Part shown: positions 23,986 through 36,427 of the stretch, piece after piece
Position numbering within the stretch: the first letter of the stretch is position 1
Layout: every line of letters starts with the position of its first letter
Assembly: GCF_002999335.1 (NCBI RefSeq)
Contig: NW_020312259.1
Location: forward strand, 1-64,000
DNA length: 64,000 bases
Direction of reading: 5' to 3'
Origin: Cyclospora cayetanensis
Taxonomy: Eukaryota; Apicomplexa; Conoidasida; Eucoccidiorida; Eimeriidae
Notes under the pieces: model-generated
Database searches by the model: none
Seen by the model: only the letters and a program-made list of their open reading frames with translations
Told to the model about the DNA's origin: nothing
Position numbers and translations under genes: made by a program

Positions 23986-25542
23986 GGTGGAGGGGGGGGA
24001 GGAGGGCCGTTAGCGCGCTTTTTTCGTGGCGGCTTCGACCTCTACTGCCCCTGCGCCTCCTGTGAAGAGCTCGCTGCCGGCAGAACCAGACAGCAGCTGC
24101 CAAAGTCTTCCAGAAGGTGCAATCGCGCCAGCAAGAGCGAAGGCAGCAGCAGGAGGAGCACCTGCAGCAGGCACCGATGGACACGAGCAGAACTGAGGCC
24201 CTTGAAGCCGACGCTAGAATGGGGAAAATGCTTGCGCCGGCGACCACCCCGGCCTATTTTAACTTGTGAAAGTCGATGAAATTAAATATTAGGTGGCGGG
24301 AGGGTAAGACATCAAGAAAAACAACAGAGGACCAAGTAGAGGGATTCATCCTCCTTGGCGGGCAGGCGGGCCGGGGGGGGGAACGGGGGGCAGAAGGGCC
24401 CCGCCTATGCACCCTACGTGTCTTCTAGCCATATAAAAACGCAGAACAAGAGCTATTACATTTGATTAAAAGAAGTCGCAATTTAAAATACAGAAGCACG
24501 CAGCGGAGGTCACTGGGGCCCCCCCTGCCTACGGGGCCCCCCCAACAGGGGTGGCGCTCCCCCCCTCCTCATGAGCCCCCAGAAGGAACCTGTGGGAGTG
24601 AGTCTGCCTTTCAAACCCCAAAACCCTCTTTTCTTTTTCTTCAAGACTGCTGAGCGCATAAGGTGTGTCCGAGAGAAGCATGTCTATGCCCAGAAATTTG
24701 GCAGCAAAAGGCCACACATTTGTGTATACATATATGTGTATCCGCATGGAAACATGAATTAGTACGCATTGGATACGGAGGAAGTTCCCTGGACTCGTAG
24801 ATTGCACACGCGCTAGGGATTTTAGCCGTTCTGCAGCTCGCTCCTACACCCAAGACCTCACCCTAGGTGGTAAACCTCGGCGGAGGGAATGGCGGTGCGC
24901 AAGGGGGGAAGAGTCTTTGCTGCTGAAAAAAGCAAGGGATCTTTCAAAAAAACTGCCTCTTTAGGGGCGACAAAAGGGCAAATGCTTAGGTTGAAGGACC
25001 GTAAGTACCCATGTATTCTGTGCACAGTCTGGCCCCCGCCATAGCCTGCTTCTGCTCTGGACAGGGTGAGCGCCCTGAGAGGCGAGCTTGCAACCCTAGG
25101 TTCGCGTGCCATTGTACAGTGAGCTCCTTAAAGCTTCTAGTTGGAATTTTGTAACGCCGGAGCTGTGTAGTGAGCAGCAGCCGGCTCCTCGCTGTGGGGG
25201 GAGAAGGGCGGCACCCTACGCAGTTGCGCCTGCCCCACTTTCTCGGAGCCCCCCCGCACCGCAAAGACAGAAACCATTAGGATTCACATAGGCTCATTTC
25301 AGAGTGACGCTGCTCCGGAGGTGAGAGCTTGCGAGGCATGCCTGGAGGCGCTCTCAATGGTCGGTACAGATACTGCTGCCGCAATCGTTAGGGGTCCTGC
25401 GACTGCCTCTTGGGCCGTAGTACCACGCAGAAAGAGGTGCCCCGTCTGCATGCAATCAGTGCAGAAAAGGGCTGCATAGAACGGTAGTGTTGAGGGAGCT
25501 GCTTTTGTATATTCGTGTTGCCACGGGTTCGGAGGTGGCCGG
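23986..25542. other. Intergenic, G/C-homopolymer rich
   Basis: Lies between the start of the SNF2-like gene and the stop of the propeller-like gene, both on the minus strand, so it should hold the SNF2 promoter and the other gene's 3' UTR. It has many short runs of G or C (for example around 24375-24395 and 24520-24560). Open frames are short and unsupported. I see no RNA gene. Confidence 0.5.
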
Positions 25543-28500
25543 TTAGTCCTCTTCGGCGAGTTGTGTTTCTCCGGATTCCTCCGGCTCGGAATTCCAGTCG
25601 CTGAATTCGATGGACACGTCCCACGCTACAGCAGCAGCGCCTGGCGCTGCGGCTGCATGCTGTTGCTGCTGCAGCTGCTGGTGGAAGCTGCGCTGGAGCC
25701 TGAGCTGAGAGGAGGGTACTGGGGGGACTGCGAGGTAGGGGGGGACTGAGGGAGGGAGAGGCACGGAGGGAAGCAGGGGTGCAGCAGACAGCAGCAGCGG
25801 CTGCACTCCTGCTGCTGCTGCATGCTGCTGCTGCAGCAGCGTAGTAGCGGCAGCCCCAGGCGGACGCGCCAGTCCTAAGAGGGGAGTCGTCACCCTTGCG
25901 GTGGCTAAGCTGCTGCTGGAGTTGCTGCCGCACGGCATGCAATCGGAGCGAATTCCATACAGTGCAAAGTGTGAGTCTCTCGAGGCCAATAGCAAATATG
26001 AACCGTTAGAGTGTACAGAGAGGTTGCTGCTGCTGCTGCTGCGAGAAGCAAAAAAGCTCCTCTCCAACTCCACGCTGTAGCTGCTGCAGCAGCAGCTGCA
26101 GCTGCAGCCACCACCATCGCCTTCTGCCAGCGCAGCGTCTCCTTCTATCGACGCTGCGCGCTCTACTTCTGACTGATCGAGGTTCAAAGAAGGAAGTCGG
26201 GGGAACCAGATGCCACATGACGCTAGTGTGTCTGCTTGATTCGGCGTCTCCTGCGCAGTGCTCCAGGCTGCCCCCTCCCCACGCCTCACGTACTGCTGCT
26301 TTGCCCGCAGACCTCGAAAGCGACATACAGACACGCGCAACACCGAAATCTCCCCGACAGTATCGCAGCATATCAATCTGGCAGTATGTGGGACGGGGAT
26401 GCTGCTGGTGGGGTTTGCTTCATTGCTTGTCGTCTTGCTGCTGCTTGTGGGGTTTGCTTCATTGCTTGTCGTCTTGCTGCTGCTGGTTGTGTTTGCTTCA
26501 TTGCTTGTCGTCTTGCTGCTGCTGGTGGGGTTTGCTTCATTGCTTGTCGTCTTGCTGCTGCTTGTGGGGTTTGCTTCATTGCTTGTCGTCTTGCTGCTGC
26601 TGGTGGGGTTTGCTTCACTGCTTGTCGTCTTGCTGCTGCTGCTGCTGCGTTGCTGTCTCGCAACCTTGAAGTACAGCGCATCCGTAATGGGCAGGCGGCA
26701 GATGCAGTTGCGCTGTATATACACCTCGGGGAGCGCGGCTGCTAGCAGGACCCCAGCGTGCTGCTGCTGTTTTGGCGCATCTGCATTTTCTCGCAAGGCT
26801 TCCTCCCCGTGCGGCTGCGAGGAAGAAAGCAGCAGCTGCTTCTTCTGCTGTAACGGTTGCTGCTGTAACGGTTGCTGCTGCATCGAGAACTGCAACACAT
26901 TGAAGAGCAAATGCGGCTGCTGCGCAGGCAGTCCAAAACTACAGGAAATCCCCCGAACAAAGAGTCGAGCAGCAGCCAAGGCTGCATTTGCAGCGGCGGG
27001 AGTTCCCACTGTTGCTGCTGCCCATTTGAAGTGCCTTAGCACTTCTTTTGCCGCATTTTGCAGCAGCAGCGAGGGTAGTTCGGACTGCCTCATGACGACT
27101 CCAGCGGCTTCGGTTGCCTGCGAAGCCTCTGAAGAGGCGCTGCCTCTACCCAGGCACGCTTGGGAGAAACAAAAGGAGAAGGCTGCACAGTACTCAAGCA
27201 GCCGCAACACGTTTTGCTCCTGCTGCTGCAGCAGCAACGGCATGTGCCGCTCTAATTGCTGCTGTAGCTGCTGCTGCTCATGCCGCAAGTGGCAGCTATC
27301 CGCAGGCTCCATCAGGTGCAGCAGCTTCATGACCTGTCTCGCGAACTGCTGCAGCGCTCCCTGCTTTTCGCCGTGCGGTGCAGCACGAGAAAGGACTGCA
27401 GACACCGACGCATCCGAGCGCAGCTCTCCAAGACCAGCAGCAGCAGCCTCACCAACAGCAGCAGCAGCATCAACAGCAGCAGCCTCACCAACAGCAGATC
27501 GCCCACGTAAGAGACTCCCGCCTTTCAACCGCATCCGCTTCGGTAGCCGCACGGCGGCTGTGCCTGCTGCCTGATAAGAGCCATCATATTCCCAGCTCGA
27601 TTCGCCGTTGCAGCTGCTGCTGTCGCTCTGATTTTGACCCTTTGCACTGTTCGGAGCACCAGCACCAGCAGCAGCGCCAGCACCAGCAGGAGGTTCCAAC
27701 GCTTCCGGGGAGAGACGGCTGCTACGCAGCAGCAACAACACCTGCTGCTGTACGTGCTGCAGCAACCGATTTCTTAATTTGTGCTTCTCCGTCAGCAGGA
27801 GAGAAAGCGCAGTAGCAACAAGCGCGTGGCATGCCGTTGCGAGCCAACCGAGCACTTCTGGAGGGAGGTCTCCCGCCTGCTGCTGCTCGTGCTGCTCGTG
27901 CTGCTGCTGCTCGTGCTGCTCGTGCTGCTGCTGCTCTTGCTGCTGCTGCTGCTCGTGCTTGAAACCATGGTCCCCAACAGAGCAGCGCACTGGAAACGAT
28001 GTCAGCACAGAATCAGAAGTGCTACTTCGAGCCACAAGTGCAGCCCTCCAATTGCCGCTCTCTTGTTGCCCGTCTCCTGCTTCTCTCGTGCAGCAGCTGC
28101 TGCTGTATGATGAGCGACAAAGCCTGCTGTTGTCTGCCGAGTCTTCAAAGGCTGTTGCAGCCTTTGGCCTACTCGCTAGACTGCCCTGTGATGGGAGTTG
28201 CGCTGCTTGTGACGCAGAATCCACCGCTATTCTCCCGCCGCAACAGCTGCCGTTGCTGCTATTGCTATTGCTATTGCTATTGCTATTGCTATTGCTATTG
28301 CTGCCATTGTTGTTGCTGCTACTGCTGTTGCTGCTGCTCTTGCTGGGGGGGGCGGTAATAATGCCTTCTTTCGCGGCACTGGAGTCTGGCTGTTGCATCG
28401 CGTGCAGCTTCCGGAGACCTTCGAATTCTTGCGTGATACGTTGGCGCAGCTTTCTGGAGAGCAGCAGACGGCTGCTGCTGGCGTCGTTGCTGCGGATTTT

Positions 28501-29213
28501 GCTGCTGCTCGCACTAGCGCTAGCGCCTTTCCGCCGCGTTGTGGCGTGAGGCTTCAGCACCAGGCAGCCGCGGTGATCCTCAAAGAGTGACTCCGAAAGG
28601 CGGCCTTGAACTCCAGGTTTTTGCTGCTTGCGTTGCCTCTCGCAAGCCGTGCAGCTGCAGCAGCTGCAGCAGCAAGGCAGCACTGCTGCTTCCATCTCGT
28701 CGAAGGCAGTGACCATGCCAGGCTGGGCGCCTACAAAGATCATAGGCTGAGGAGCAGCAGCTTCTGCCGCATGCAGGAGATCCGGCGAAGAAGGAGGGCT
28801 TGCTCCTGCACATGGCTCCTCCCTTTTGAGCCCCCCTTGTCTTGCTCCCGTAGCGGCGATGTAGACAGGATATGACGAGACTCTTGTGTCGTACAGCAGC
28901 AGCAGCGCGTCTGCAGTCACTCCGCACAGGAGAGAAGGTCCAAGCCGCGGAAGCCACGTAATGCTGGTGCAAACTTGCTGCTGCAGCTTGCTGTTGCTGC
29001 TCGTGGTGTGACTCGAACTGTTGCTGCCCGTCGGAGCAGAGGCAGGAGCAGCAGCACTTGCTCCTGCAGCAGCGGGGGATCCTCGATGCCACGGCGACGT
29101 TACAGCGGTGTACACGGGAAGGCGTGCAGCAGCTCTGCTGCCGCTTCCTGCAACAGGAGCTGTCCGTTCTGATGCTGCTGCTGCTGCTGCTGCACCGATC
29201 CCGATCCCCTGCT

Positions 29214-29249
<36 letters not shown>

Positions 29250-30093
29250 ACCGAAGAATGGTCTGCGCGACGGCAGCAGTCGTGGGGGGCGCATGCGCAT
29301 AAAAGCAAAACGCGCTGGACTCAATGTCATACACGGAGAGGAAGGAAGCCGCCGTTGCAGAGGCAACGGCAAGCTGCTCCTGCAGCAGACTGTTACTGCT
29401 GCAGCAACAGAGAGGCTCCCTGAGAGAGAAGCCCCTGAACTCAGTGGCTTCGCAAAGCGTCTCGCTGCCGCTGCCTCCACCACTCCAATCGAGAACAACG
29501 CCGTTGCCGCCTTTATCCACAGCGAGTAGCCGTCGATCAGAGCTGAACAAATCGTTGCTGCGCAAGTGGCAGCCACTGCTATTACTGCTGCAACAGCACC
29601 CGCCAGAGAGAGCACTTCCCAGACACGGAAAATCTGCCTCAACTGCCGCCGCTGCTGCCTCCGAATACTGCAGGAGGCGTCGTAGCTGAGGCGTGTGCAT
29701 GCCCAGCATCTGCACCAGAAGAACGCAATACGGCAAAGAAGCACAACGGAGCACCTCCGTCATCCCTTCTGTGTGGGCAAAGGCAAAGTAGCTGCCACTG
29801 CTGCTGCCATTGCTGCTGCCACTGCTGCTGCATGCAGCTGGGGAAGGCCACTGGGGGGCGAAAGCGAAGATGCCTCCCTCTGCAGTACCGATGGTGACCT
29901 CTGTTTCATCATATCCTCCCCACCCACCACTGAAGGTGAGGCAGCTGCAGTGGCTGTCCAACAGCTTTCGAAAATAAGTGCTGTTGTTGCTGCTGCTGCT
30001 GCTCGAGATGACGGGGAGCACCACATGGGAGCCCACGGCGCAGTCAAAGAAGCAGAGACGGCCGGCTGAATCGCCTGAAATCCACCGCGCCAT
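25543..30093 (-). CDS. WD-like propeller protein with low-complexity tail, 1516 aa
   Basis: A single uninterrupted frame from ATG at 30093 to TAA at 25543. The N-terminal third reads like beta-propeller blades: short segments such as ISGDSAGRLCFFD, TIGTAEGGIFAF, LLAVDKGGNGVVLDW and GVTADALLLLYDTR recur with loop inserts of poly-Ser, poly-Ala and Cys. The middle has helices split by Asn/Ser and Gln/His/Glu runs. The C-terminal part has a six-copy 13-residue repeat and two more blade-like segments before an acidic end. Nearly all runs come from CTG/CAG-type triplets and inflate a core that may be half this size. A donor-like site (CAG|GTAAGA) lies about 10 bp upstream of the ATG, so an untranslated or alternative 5' exon is possible. 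WD-type folds act as protein-binding scaffolds; no specific family is recognisable, and the WD assignment itself rests on blade-like patterns rather than a clear GH...WD repeat. Confidence 0.6.
26404..26640 (-). repeat. 39-bp minisatellite (13-residue repeat), 6 copies
   Basis: Six copies of a 39-bp unit, recognisable on the + strand by GTTTGCTTCATTGCTTGTCG recurring every 39 bases from about 26412 to 26608. In the propeller-like protein they encode SSSKTTSNEANPT with one or two changes per copy. Confidence 0.9.
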
Positions 30094-31248
30094 CGTGTCT
30101 TACCTGCTGCTGCTGCTTCTGCCACTGCTGCTGCTGCGGTGTACAGACCGCGACTACGGGGCGGTGGGTTGCCTCGGTCGTTCGCGTCATCTGGGAAGCA
30201 CACGGAAATGTACCGTGCTGCAGCGGCAGCAGCAGCCTCGAAGGCTTACATCGAAAGCTGGATGCGTCTATTCATTTCGTAGTTCATAAGAAATAGAGGA
30301 AAGCAGCGAACGACTGAGAAAAAAAAGCGCCAGGGCACCGCTTCGGCCGCAGCTGCTCATGCGAAACACGGCAGAAGCAGGCGTCCACGCGCCGATCCAG
30401 AGGAGAAGAAGAAGTCTCACAGAGGTAAGAAGCAAGTACAGAAAGGGAAAGCGGAGACTTATAGATCCAGCGACCACAGCGGGCTGCGTACATACGGGGG
30501 TGCTCTCCCACTTCCAGGAAGCAAACTGAAGATGAGAGGAAAAGAAGACAAAGATCAGCAGCGGCAGCCAGGAGCGACTCGCCTTGAGCAGCCCATAAAA
30601 GTGGATAAGCGCATAGGGATCTACACAAAAGTGCAGAATTCCTCTCCCGTGTTCCTCCGAAGCCAAGTGGCGAGGGGCCTCCCCCTCCTCCCTCCCTACC
30701 CGCCATCGGCGTAGAGGCAAAACTCTAGTGATAGGAAGCCTCATAATATTGTTCGAAACGGTCCTTCGCGTCGTGGTTTTTGTAGATTGTCGCCTTTTAT
30801 TATTAGTCTATGTTTTAGCGGGGCAGTGCTTGGCAGAGGCCACGAATCTTGAGGCATCGTGCCCTACCACTGGTGTTTCGCTGAGGCGTTCCCGAGTCGT
30901 TGCCTCCGAGCGGCAAACCTTACGAGCACTAATTTTTGCTCTACGCTGTCGGCCTTCAATGTCTAGACGCTGAAGTGTGCGGCAGACACCCCCCGCAGGA
31001 GGAGGAGTGACCAAGCAATCTGACAGCGGGCTTGCACCGTAACAACTGCAACTGCTGCCCTCAAGACGCTGCGCGAGCTCTCCGATTCAGCTGCAACGCG
31101 GGGAGGCCTCTGTAGCCTCGATTCGAGCGCCGGAGCATTCAATAAGAGCAGTGGTGCGCTGCATCTGGGGTGTGCGTGTGGGAGTAGGGGGTGTCTTCGG
31201 TGCTACGTGGGATGGCCGTACACTCAATCCTGCACTGAAATCCTGGCA
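30094..31248. other. Divergent promoter region
   Basis: About 1.15 kb between two divergently transcribed genes: the propeller-like gene (-) and the ALG7 homologue (+). Both promoters and 5' UTRs should lie here. A minus-strand frame of 158 codons (30268-30744) with two hydrophobic stretches crosses it. I have no evidence that it is expressed and did not call it. Confidence 0.5.
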
Positions 31249-32185
31249 ATGAGGCGTACAGCGAGCAGAAGTGCTCAGCAGAAGTCTGCAGAGCCTAACT
31301 CTAGCTTTTCTGCCGCAGCTGCAGAGATGCTGAACGATGACGCCGCAGCTGCGCTTCAATGTGCACCTCATTCAGCTGTAAAATCGGGGGTAGACTTCGC
31401 AACGGGGAAAACGCTCGACGAAATGCCTAAGGGAGGAGCAAAGCTCTCGACAGTACAAGGCTATACAGCGTCGCCGTCCGAAGCAGACGACGTGAGGAGC
31501 CACAGCGAGGACGTGGCACCTGCCGTCGCTTCTTTGCACAAGCGCTCCTCTGCTCCTTTAGTGCTACTCCTGCTATTCCTCTCCGGCACCCTCGTGGCAG
31601 TCCCCTCAGCTCTGTGCTCAAAGATGCTGCTCATTGGTGCAGCATCGCTTGCTGCCTTCGCAGCCGCAGACTTTCTGATGCCTACCCTTGGAAACAAATT
31701 AAAGGCCCGGGGTGCGTTGCTCATTCGCCAACGCCTGCCATTCAGCCATCCGTCTATCCCTTTCTTGCTTTTTTGAGGCGGATGAAAAAAGCAAACAGAA
31801 AAAACCTACATGCATTGTCGCCTCGTGTGGGCTAGAGCTCTTAAAGACCTGTCTGCCCCCATGTTGTGCCCGTCGTCGTGTGCCACGCCTCCTAATGCCG
31901 TCTTCTCTAACAAACGCCCTTCTATCCCTCTACACACGTGCAACCTTCCACCGCTCTAAGCCCCTTCCTTGCCGTCACGCAGGCGCATATGCATTCTTCT
32001 CCCCAATAAGACTTCGCTACAAATCCGCCCATGCACCCCCACCTCCAGTGCCTCTTCTTTTCCGTAGGAGCCTTTGGTGTGTATATATATGTATGTGTCT
32101 ATGTGTGTGTATATATGTGTGTGTATGTGTATATATATATGTGTGTGTATGTGCATGTATATATGTGTGTATCTGTGTGTGTCTA

Positions 32186-32226
<41 letters not shown>

Positions 32227-34385
32227 GCCTATGTATATAAATATCTATATATATATATATATATATATAAGTGTATATATATATGTATATCTGTGTGTGT
32301 GTGTGTGTCTACCACTCACACTGCTCCTTCCCTCTACCAACCTCCGGTTGTGATACAGGCTTTTTCGGCAGAGATCTGCACAAGCCGTCTTCTTACCCGC
32401 CCGTTCCTGAGGCAGGGGGCCTTTGCTGCGTCTTTTGCTTTCTGACTGCGGCAACAGCCGGGCAGCTGCTGCTGGATCGCCAGCACCAACGGGTAGGGAT
32501 CGCCAACTCTCCCCTCGAGCCCTCAAAAAAAGAGTGCCTCGCGGCAGCACATCTACCCTGCTCATGCTCCTGCTCCTGCTCATTCATGCTAATGCTCATG
32601 CTCATTCATGCCAATGCTCATGCTCATTCATGCTAATGCTCATGCTCATTCATGCTCATGCTCCTGCTCATTCATGCCAATGCTCATGCTCATTCATGCC
32701 AATGCTCATGCTCATTCATGCTCATGCTCCTGCTCATTCATGCCAATGCTCATGCTCATTCATGCCAATGCTCCTGCTCATTCATGCCAATGCTCCTGCC
32801 CATTCATGCCAATGCTCCTGCTCATTCATGCTAATGCTCCTGCTCCTTCATGCTAATGCTCCTGCTCATTCATGCTAATGCTCCTGCTCCTGCTCATTCA
32901 TGCTCATGCTCCTGCTCATTCATGCCAATGCTCCTGCTCACTCCTGCTAATGCTCATTCATGCTCATGCTCCTGCTCATCCTGCTGCTCGTGCTGCTGCT
33001 GCCCCTCTTGCGGATGCTTCTTAGCTTTTGTGCTTATGGCGTTGGCATGCTGCTGTTTACCGCGCCGTACGAATACACGCACAGCAACCCCATAGAGCTT
33101 CCGGTGTGCTAATTGTTGCAGCTGGTGGAATTTCCTGCTGCCCTGTTGGGGGCGACATCCATGGGATTCTTGGGGTTTGCTGATGACGCTCTGGCCCTCC
33201 CGTGGCGTGTCAAGCTGCTGCTGCCGCTGCTGGCTGCAGCTCCTATCCTGGCCGCGTATAGCGGCAGCACTACTGTAGTGCTGCCCACGCAGGTGTACAG
33301 CCACCTTAGGCACTGCTCCTGCGCTGCACTGGCTGCCGTGGAAGCTGTTGCTGCGGCGTGTATAGGGTACATCAGACACCTTGCAGGATTTCTCGAGCCC
33401 TTGCTGCAACGATTGCAGCAGCACGCATTGCCGTCATTCTACAGCACCGGCCTGCCCTGCCCCGAGTCACCTGGAGCAGCAGCTGCTGCGCCATATGTCT
33501 TTTACGCTCCCTCCTGGCTAATGCAGCAAGTGTCTGATTTGTTGGTGCGTTTGGCTCCTAATGCGCAGCAGCAGTAGCAGTAACAGTAACAGCAGCAGCA
33601 GTAACGGCAGTAGCAGCACTGGGCTTCAAGACGCCGCGTCCTCTCTTGGAGGCCAACATTTCTGATCGATGTAGCTGCACTGGCAACAGCCGCTGCATGC
33701 GCTCAAGAAGACTGGTGGTGCTTTATTAGGGGGACAAAGGGGGGGAGCGGGTGGGGGGGTTCTTGCTGTTGCTGCTCAGCAGCTTTCACGACCTCTGTAT
33801 GTGCCTTGTGTGCTGCAGCACGGAAGCCTCATTGCTGCAGCTGTAAATGACGGCTCGATACACTCAGGTCTCTGCGGCAGCAACGGTGAAGACAGCAGCA
33901 GCAGCAACAACAGTGGAAGCTGGGTGTTGGTTGACGTCGGTCGGCTATATTATGTGTATATGACGCTGCTCACCATCTTTTGCACCAATGCCATCAACAT
34001 CTATGCTGGTGCGCCATGTAGCACATCGAGCAGCAGTGCAAGAGCAGGGGGAATAAAATTGGAGCAAGAGGGCTTTACACCAAACAATCGTGGCACCTGC
34101 ATTTTGTGTGTCCGTCTGTGTGGTGCTTCTCGCTGTAGGGATTAACGGCCTCGAAGTGGGGCAGTCGACAGTGATTGCAGCCTTTGTCTGCATTCATAAC
34201 ATTATCGTGAGCGGCCTTTCTGGCGCTGCAGGTTTTTTCAACGAAATTGCCTTCTTGTATCTTGGGCCCCTTAGCAATCAAGGTCCACGAGAACTCGAGG
34301 CAGAGCACTCCACTCACCCCTATCCTCCTTTAGAGAGGATTCTGCTCTACTTCTGTCTGTCTGTCTGTCTCTCTCTGTCTCTCTC

Positions 34386-34449
<64 letters not shown>

Positions 34450-36427
34450 TGTGTGTGTCTCCCCGTTGTCTGCTGCCGCTGGTGTTATTCGCTTTTGCTG
34501 TTGTTATTGCAACTTCTTGCTCTTCAGGAGGTCAACTCTGGATTGGCGTCGACCGAAGCTGCCAAAGTTATTGCGGCTCAGCAGGTATCCGCCCTCTAAA
34601 TCTGAGAAACTTGAGGCATCCCCTATGGCCTCCGTCCTGAAGCCCCGTACCGCAACAGCGGCAGCAACAACCACAGAAGCAGTATAATAGCTGCCGGAAC
34701 GTTTTTTTTGTTTCCTCTGTGGTGCTCACAGCATTTTCTCTCGCTGGTCCTTTGCCTCCCGTTCTTAGCCACTTCTCTGGCACTACTTAAACACAATTGG
34801 TATACCGCCCACACGCCAAAACGCTGCTGACGCTGCTGCGCGTGCCGATTCTGCTATCTCGGCTTGATGCTGAGACCGTTGGACTCGTATTTCCGCGTCC
34901 TTCGTCCGTTCTGCCAGTGTGGCAAGCTCGGCGTCTGCAGTTTGCATGCGCCTTTTTTCTTGCAAAGGTACCCCTCTCAGACATTCGTTGGGGATACGTA
35001 CACGTATTTCGCGGTAAGGAAACACGCGTGCGCGTTGGGCAACAGGCCCCAAGTATCTGGACTTCACTGTATCAGGCTGTGGCTGCTCTCTTCTTTCGCC
35101 CTACACAAATGAACCCTCTTTTGCCTTTCCCCAAAAAGCTGGAAGGCATCACGCACCAAACTACTCTTTTCCCCTTTATACGCACACAGCAACACCATTC
35201 AAGAATTCATTCGTTGGATGGTGGGTGGATGTGCCGCAGGGCGTCGTGCTCGCAGCTGCAGGAATTCTCGGTCACTTTTCAAAGACGCTCCTCTTCTTCT
35301 TCATCCCGCAGTGCCTCAATTTCTTGCTGTCTCTACCGCAGGTAATGCGGGCTGCCGATCCTTTGCACCAACGATCTGTGTTTATAGAAGGCGATGGCGT
35401 CACATTCAAAGGCCGCCTTTCTTCCGCTGCTGTGTGCAACCCCTGGGGATCTGGCTGCATCTGTGTCTTCCCTCTTTGTCTGTCTGTATTTGACTCTCTC
35501 GCTTATGGGTGGTCGCTTCGCGCTCTGCTCAGCTTGAAGGACGCTGTAATCTAGCTCTCCGTATGTGCATAGAGACACTTGTAAAACGCACTTTTCAGCG
35601 TGTGATCAGCCCTCAGTATAAAGCCCCATGCCTAGTCATCAAATGAACTGTGCCCGTTGATCCTGTGTAACCCTGTGCACTAGCTGGATCGTTCGATGCG
35701 TCCCCAGTAGTAACATTCTGAATTCGTGAATGGGATAAAACGCGGCGCTCGTGCCTGCTCTAAATGCACGCCACGGATGCTTGCGGATCTGAACCCCAGT
35801 CCATACAAATACCTCCCCCTAAGAGGGAGGCTTGTATGCACTGTGCATGGTCACCTGTTTTCACCGATTGATGGGCAATGCCTTTCTGTGGGCAATGCTT
35901 TCAGCTTCTAGGCCTCGTACGGTGCCCTCGACATCGCACTCCGCGGTAATTCTGCTGCTGCCCCTCCTGCGCGTTCCCTACGACGCAAGCCGAACGGCAT
36001 ACAATAGGGCGGCGCAAAAGCATAAACTCTACTCGTGTCATAGACTCCCCATTCCGTGTAAGGATTTGAGGCCTCTGGTCTGTGGGTGGTTCAGGTATCT
36101 TGAGGACAGCAACCTGCTCGCAGCCTCTCCGAATTACACTCTCATCAATGTCATTCTCCGGGTTCGTTGCTCTCTACTTCCACTGCAGCAGCTGTTTCTC
36201 CAGTTCTGAGGTCTGCACAGTGCTTAGACAGTCGGCTTATACTGTAGCTTGTCCGCTTTGGCCTTTCTGTGTTGCTGCGTTCACGGTTTGATGCGCTGTT
36301 GGCGGCTTTTTTCCCTCAGGTATGCGGTCCGATGTCTGAGCAACGGCTACTGCGTATCTTGTTGCTGTTGCAAGTTGTATCCTGTGTCTTCGGGCTCTTT
36401 GTGCGGTACTCTGTCCAAACTGCATGA
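31249..36427 (+). CDS. ALG7: UDP-GlcNAc:dolichyl-P GlcNAc-1-P transferase
   Basis: Catalyses the first step of dolichol-linked N-glycan assembly, moving GlcNAc-1-phosphate from UDP-GlcNAc to dolichyl phosphate in the ER membrane. Twelve phase-consistent exons: 31249-31711, 32359-32492, 33122-33292, 33819-34008, 34139-34206, 34528-34584, 34732-34799, 34968-35013, 35240-35341, 35905-35945, 36095-36161 and 36320-36427; they sum to 505 codons with stop. Family motifs appear in order: GRDLHK and VPEAGG, GFLGFADDAL (catalytic DD), [75 protein letters not shown] and NYTLINVILR. Human DPAGT1 has 408 residues; this one adds about 100 hydrophilic residues before the first membrane span and a Ser/Asn-rich loop after exon 3. 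Exon 3 could also extend in frame to about 33544, lengthening that loop. Several donors are GTGCGN. Identity is very secure; exact ends of exons 2-3 less so. Confidence 0.93.
32080..32310. repeat. (TA/TG)n microsatellite in ALG7 intron 1
   Basis: Impure TGTGTATATATG-type tracts with long runs of TA near 32190-32215 and 32245-32270, inside the first intron of the ALG7 homologue. Confidence 0.85.
32560..32990. repeat. 22-bp minisatellite in ALG7 intron 2
   Basis: About 430 bp of variants of a 22-bp unit (CATTCATGCCAATGCTCATGCT and shorter or longer forms with CTCCTG). As 22 is not a multiple of three and the unit has no stop, all three forward frames stay open. They give false proteins of Met/Leu/His/Ala/Cys. 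It sits between ALG7 exons 2 and 3. Confidence 0.9.
34353..34460. repeat. (CT)n then (GT)n microsatellite in ALG7 intron 5
   Basis: CTGTCTGTCT and a long CT run are followed by a GT run, between ALG7 exon 5 (ends 34206) and exon 6 (starts 34528). The CT run could extend the polypyrimidine tract upstream of the exon 6 acceptor. Confidence 0.85.

Noticed and set aside
24961..24967. TTTAGGG-like heptamers as telomere-type repeats
   Set aside because: Only single occurrences here and elsewhere in the window; no array.
30268..30744. 158-codon minus-strand frame with two hydrophobic stretches
   Set aside because: It lies in the divergent promoter region, overlaps another open frame on the same strand, and has no splice or family support.
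33014..33110. Possible extra ALG7 exon reading SFCAYGVGMLLFTAPYEYT
   Set aside because: Hydrophobic and tempting as a membrane span, but no acceptor gives the phase needed from exon 2, and the following gap to exon 3 would be an 18-bp intron.
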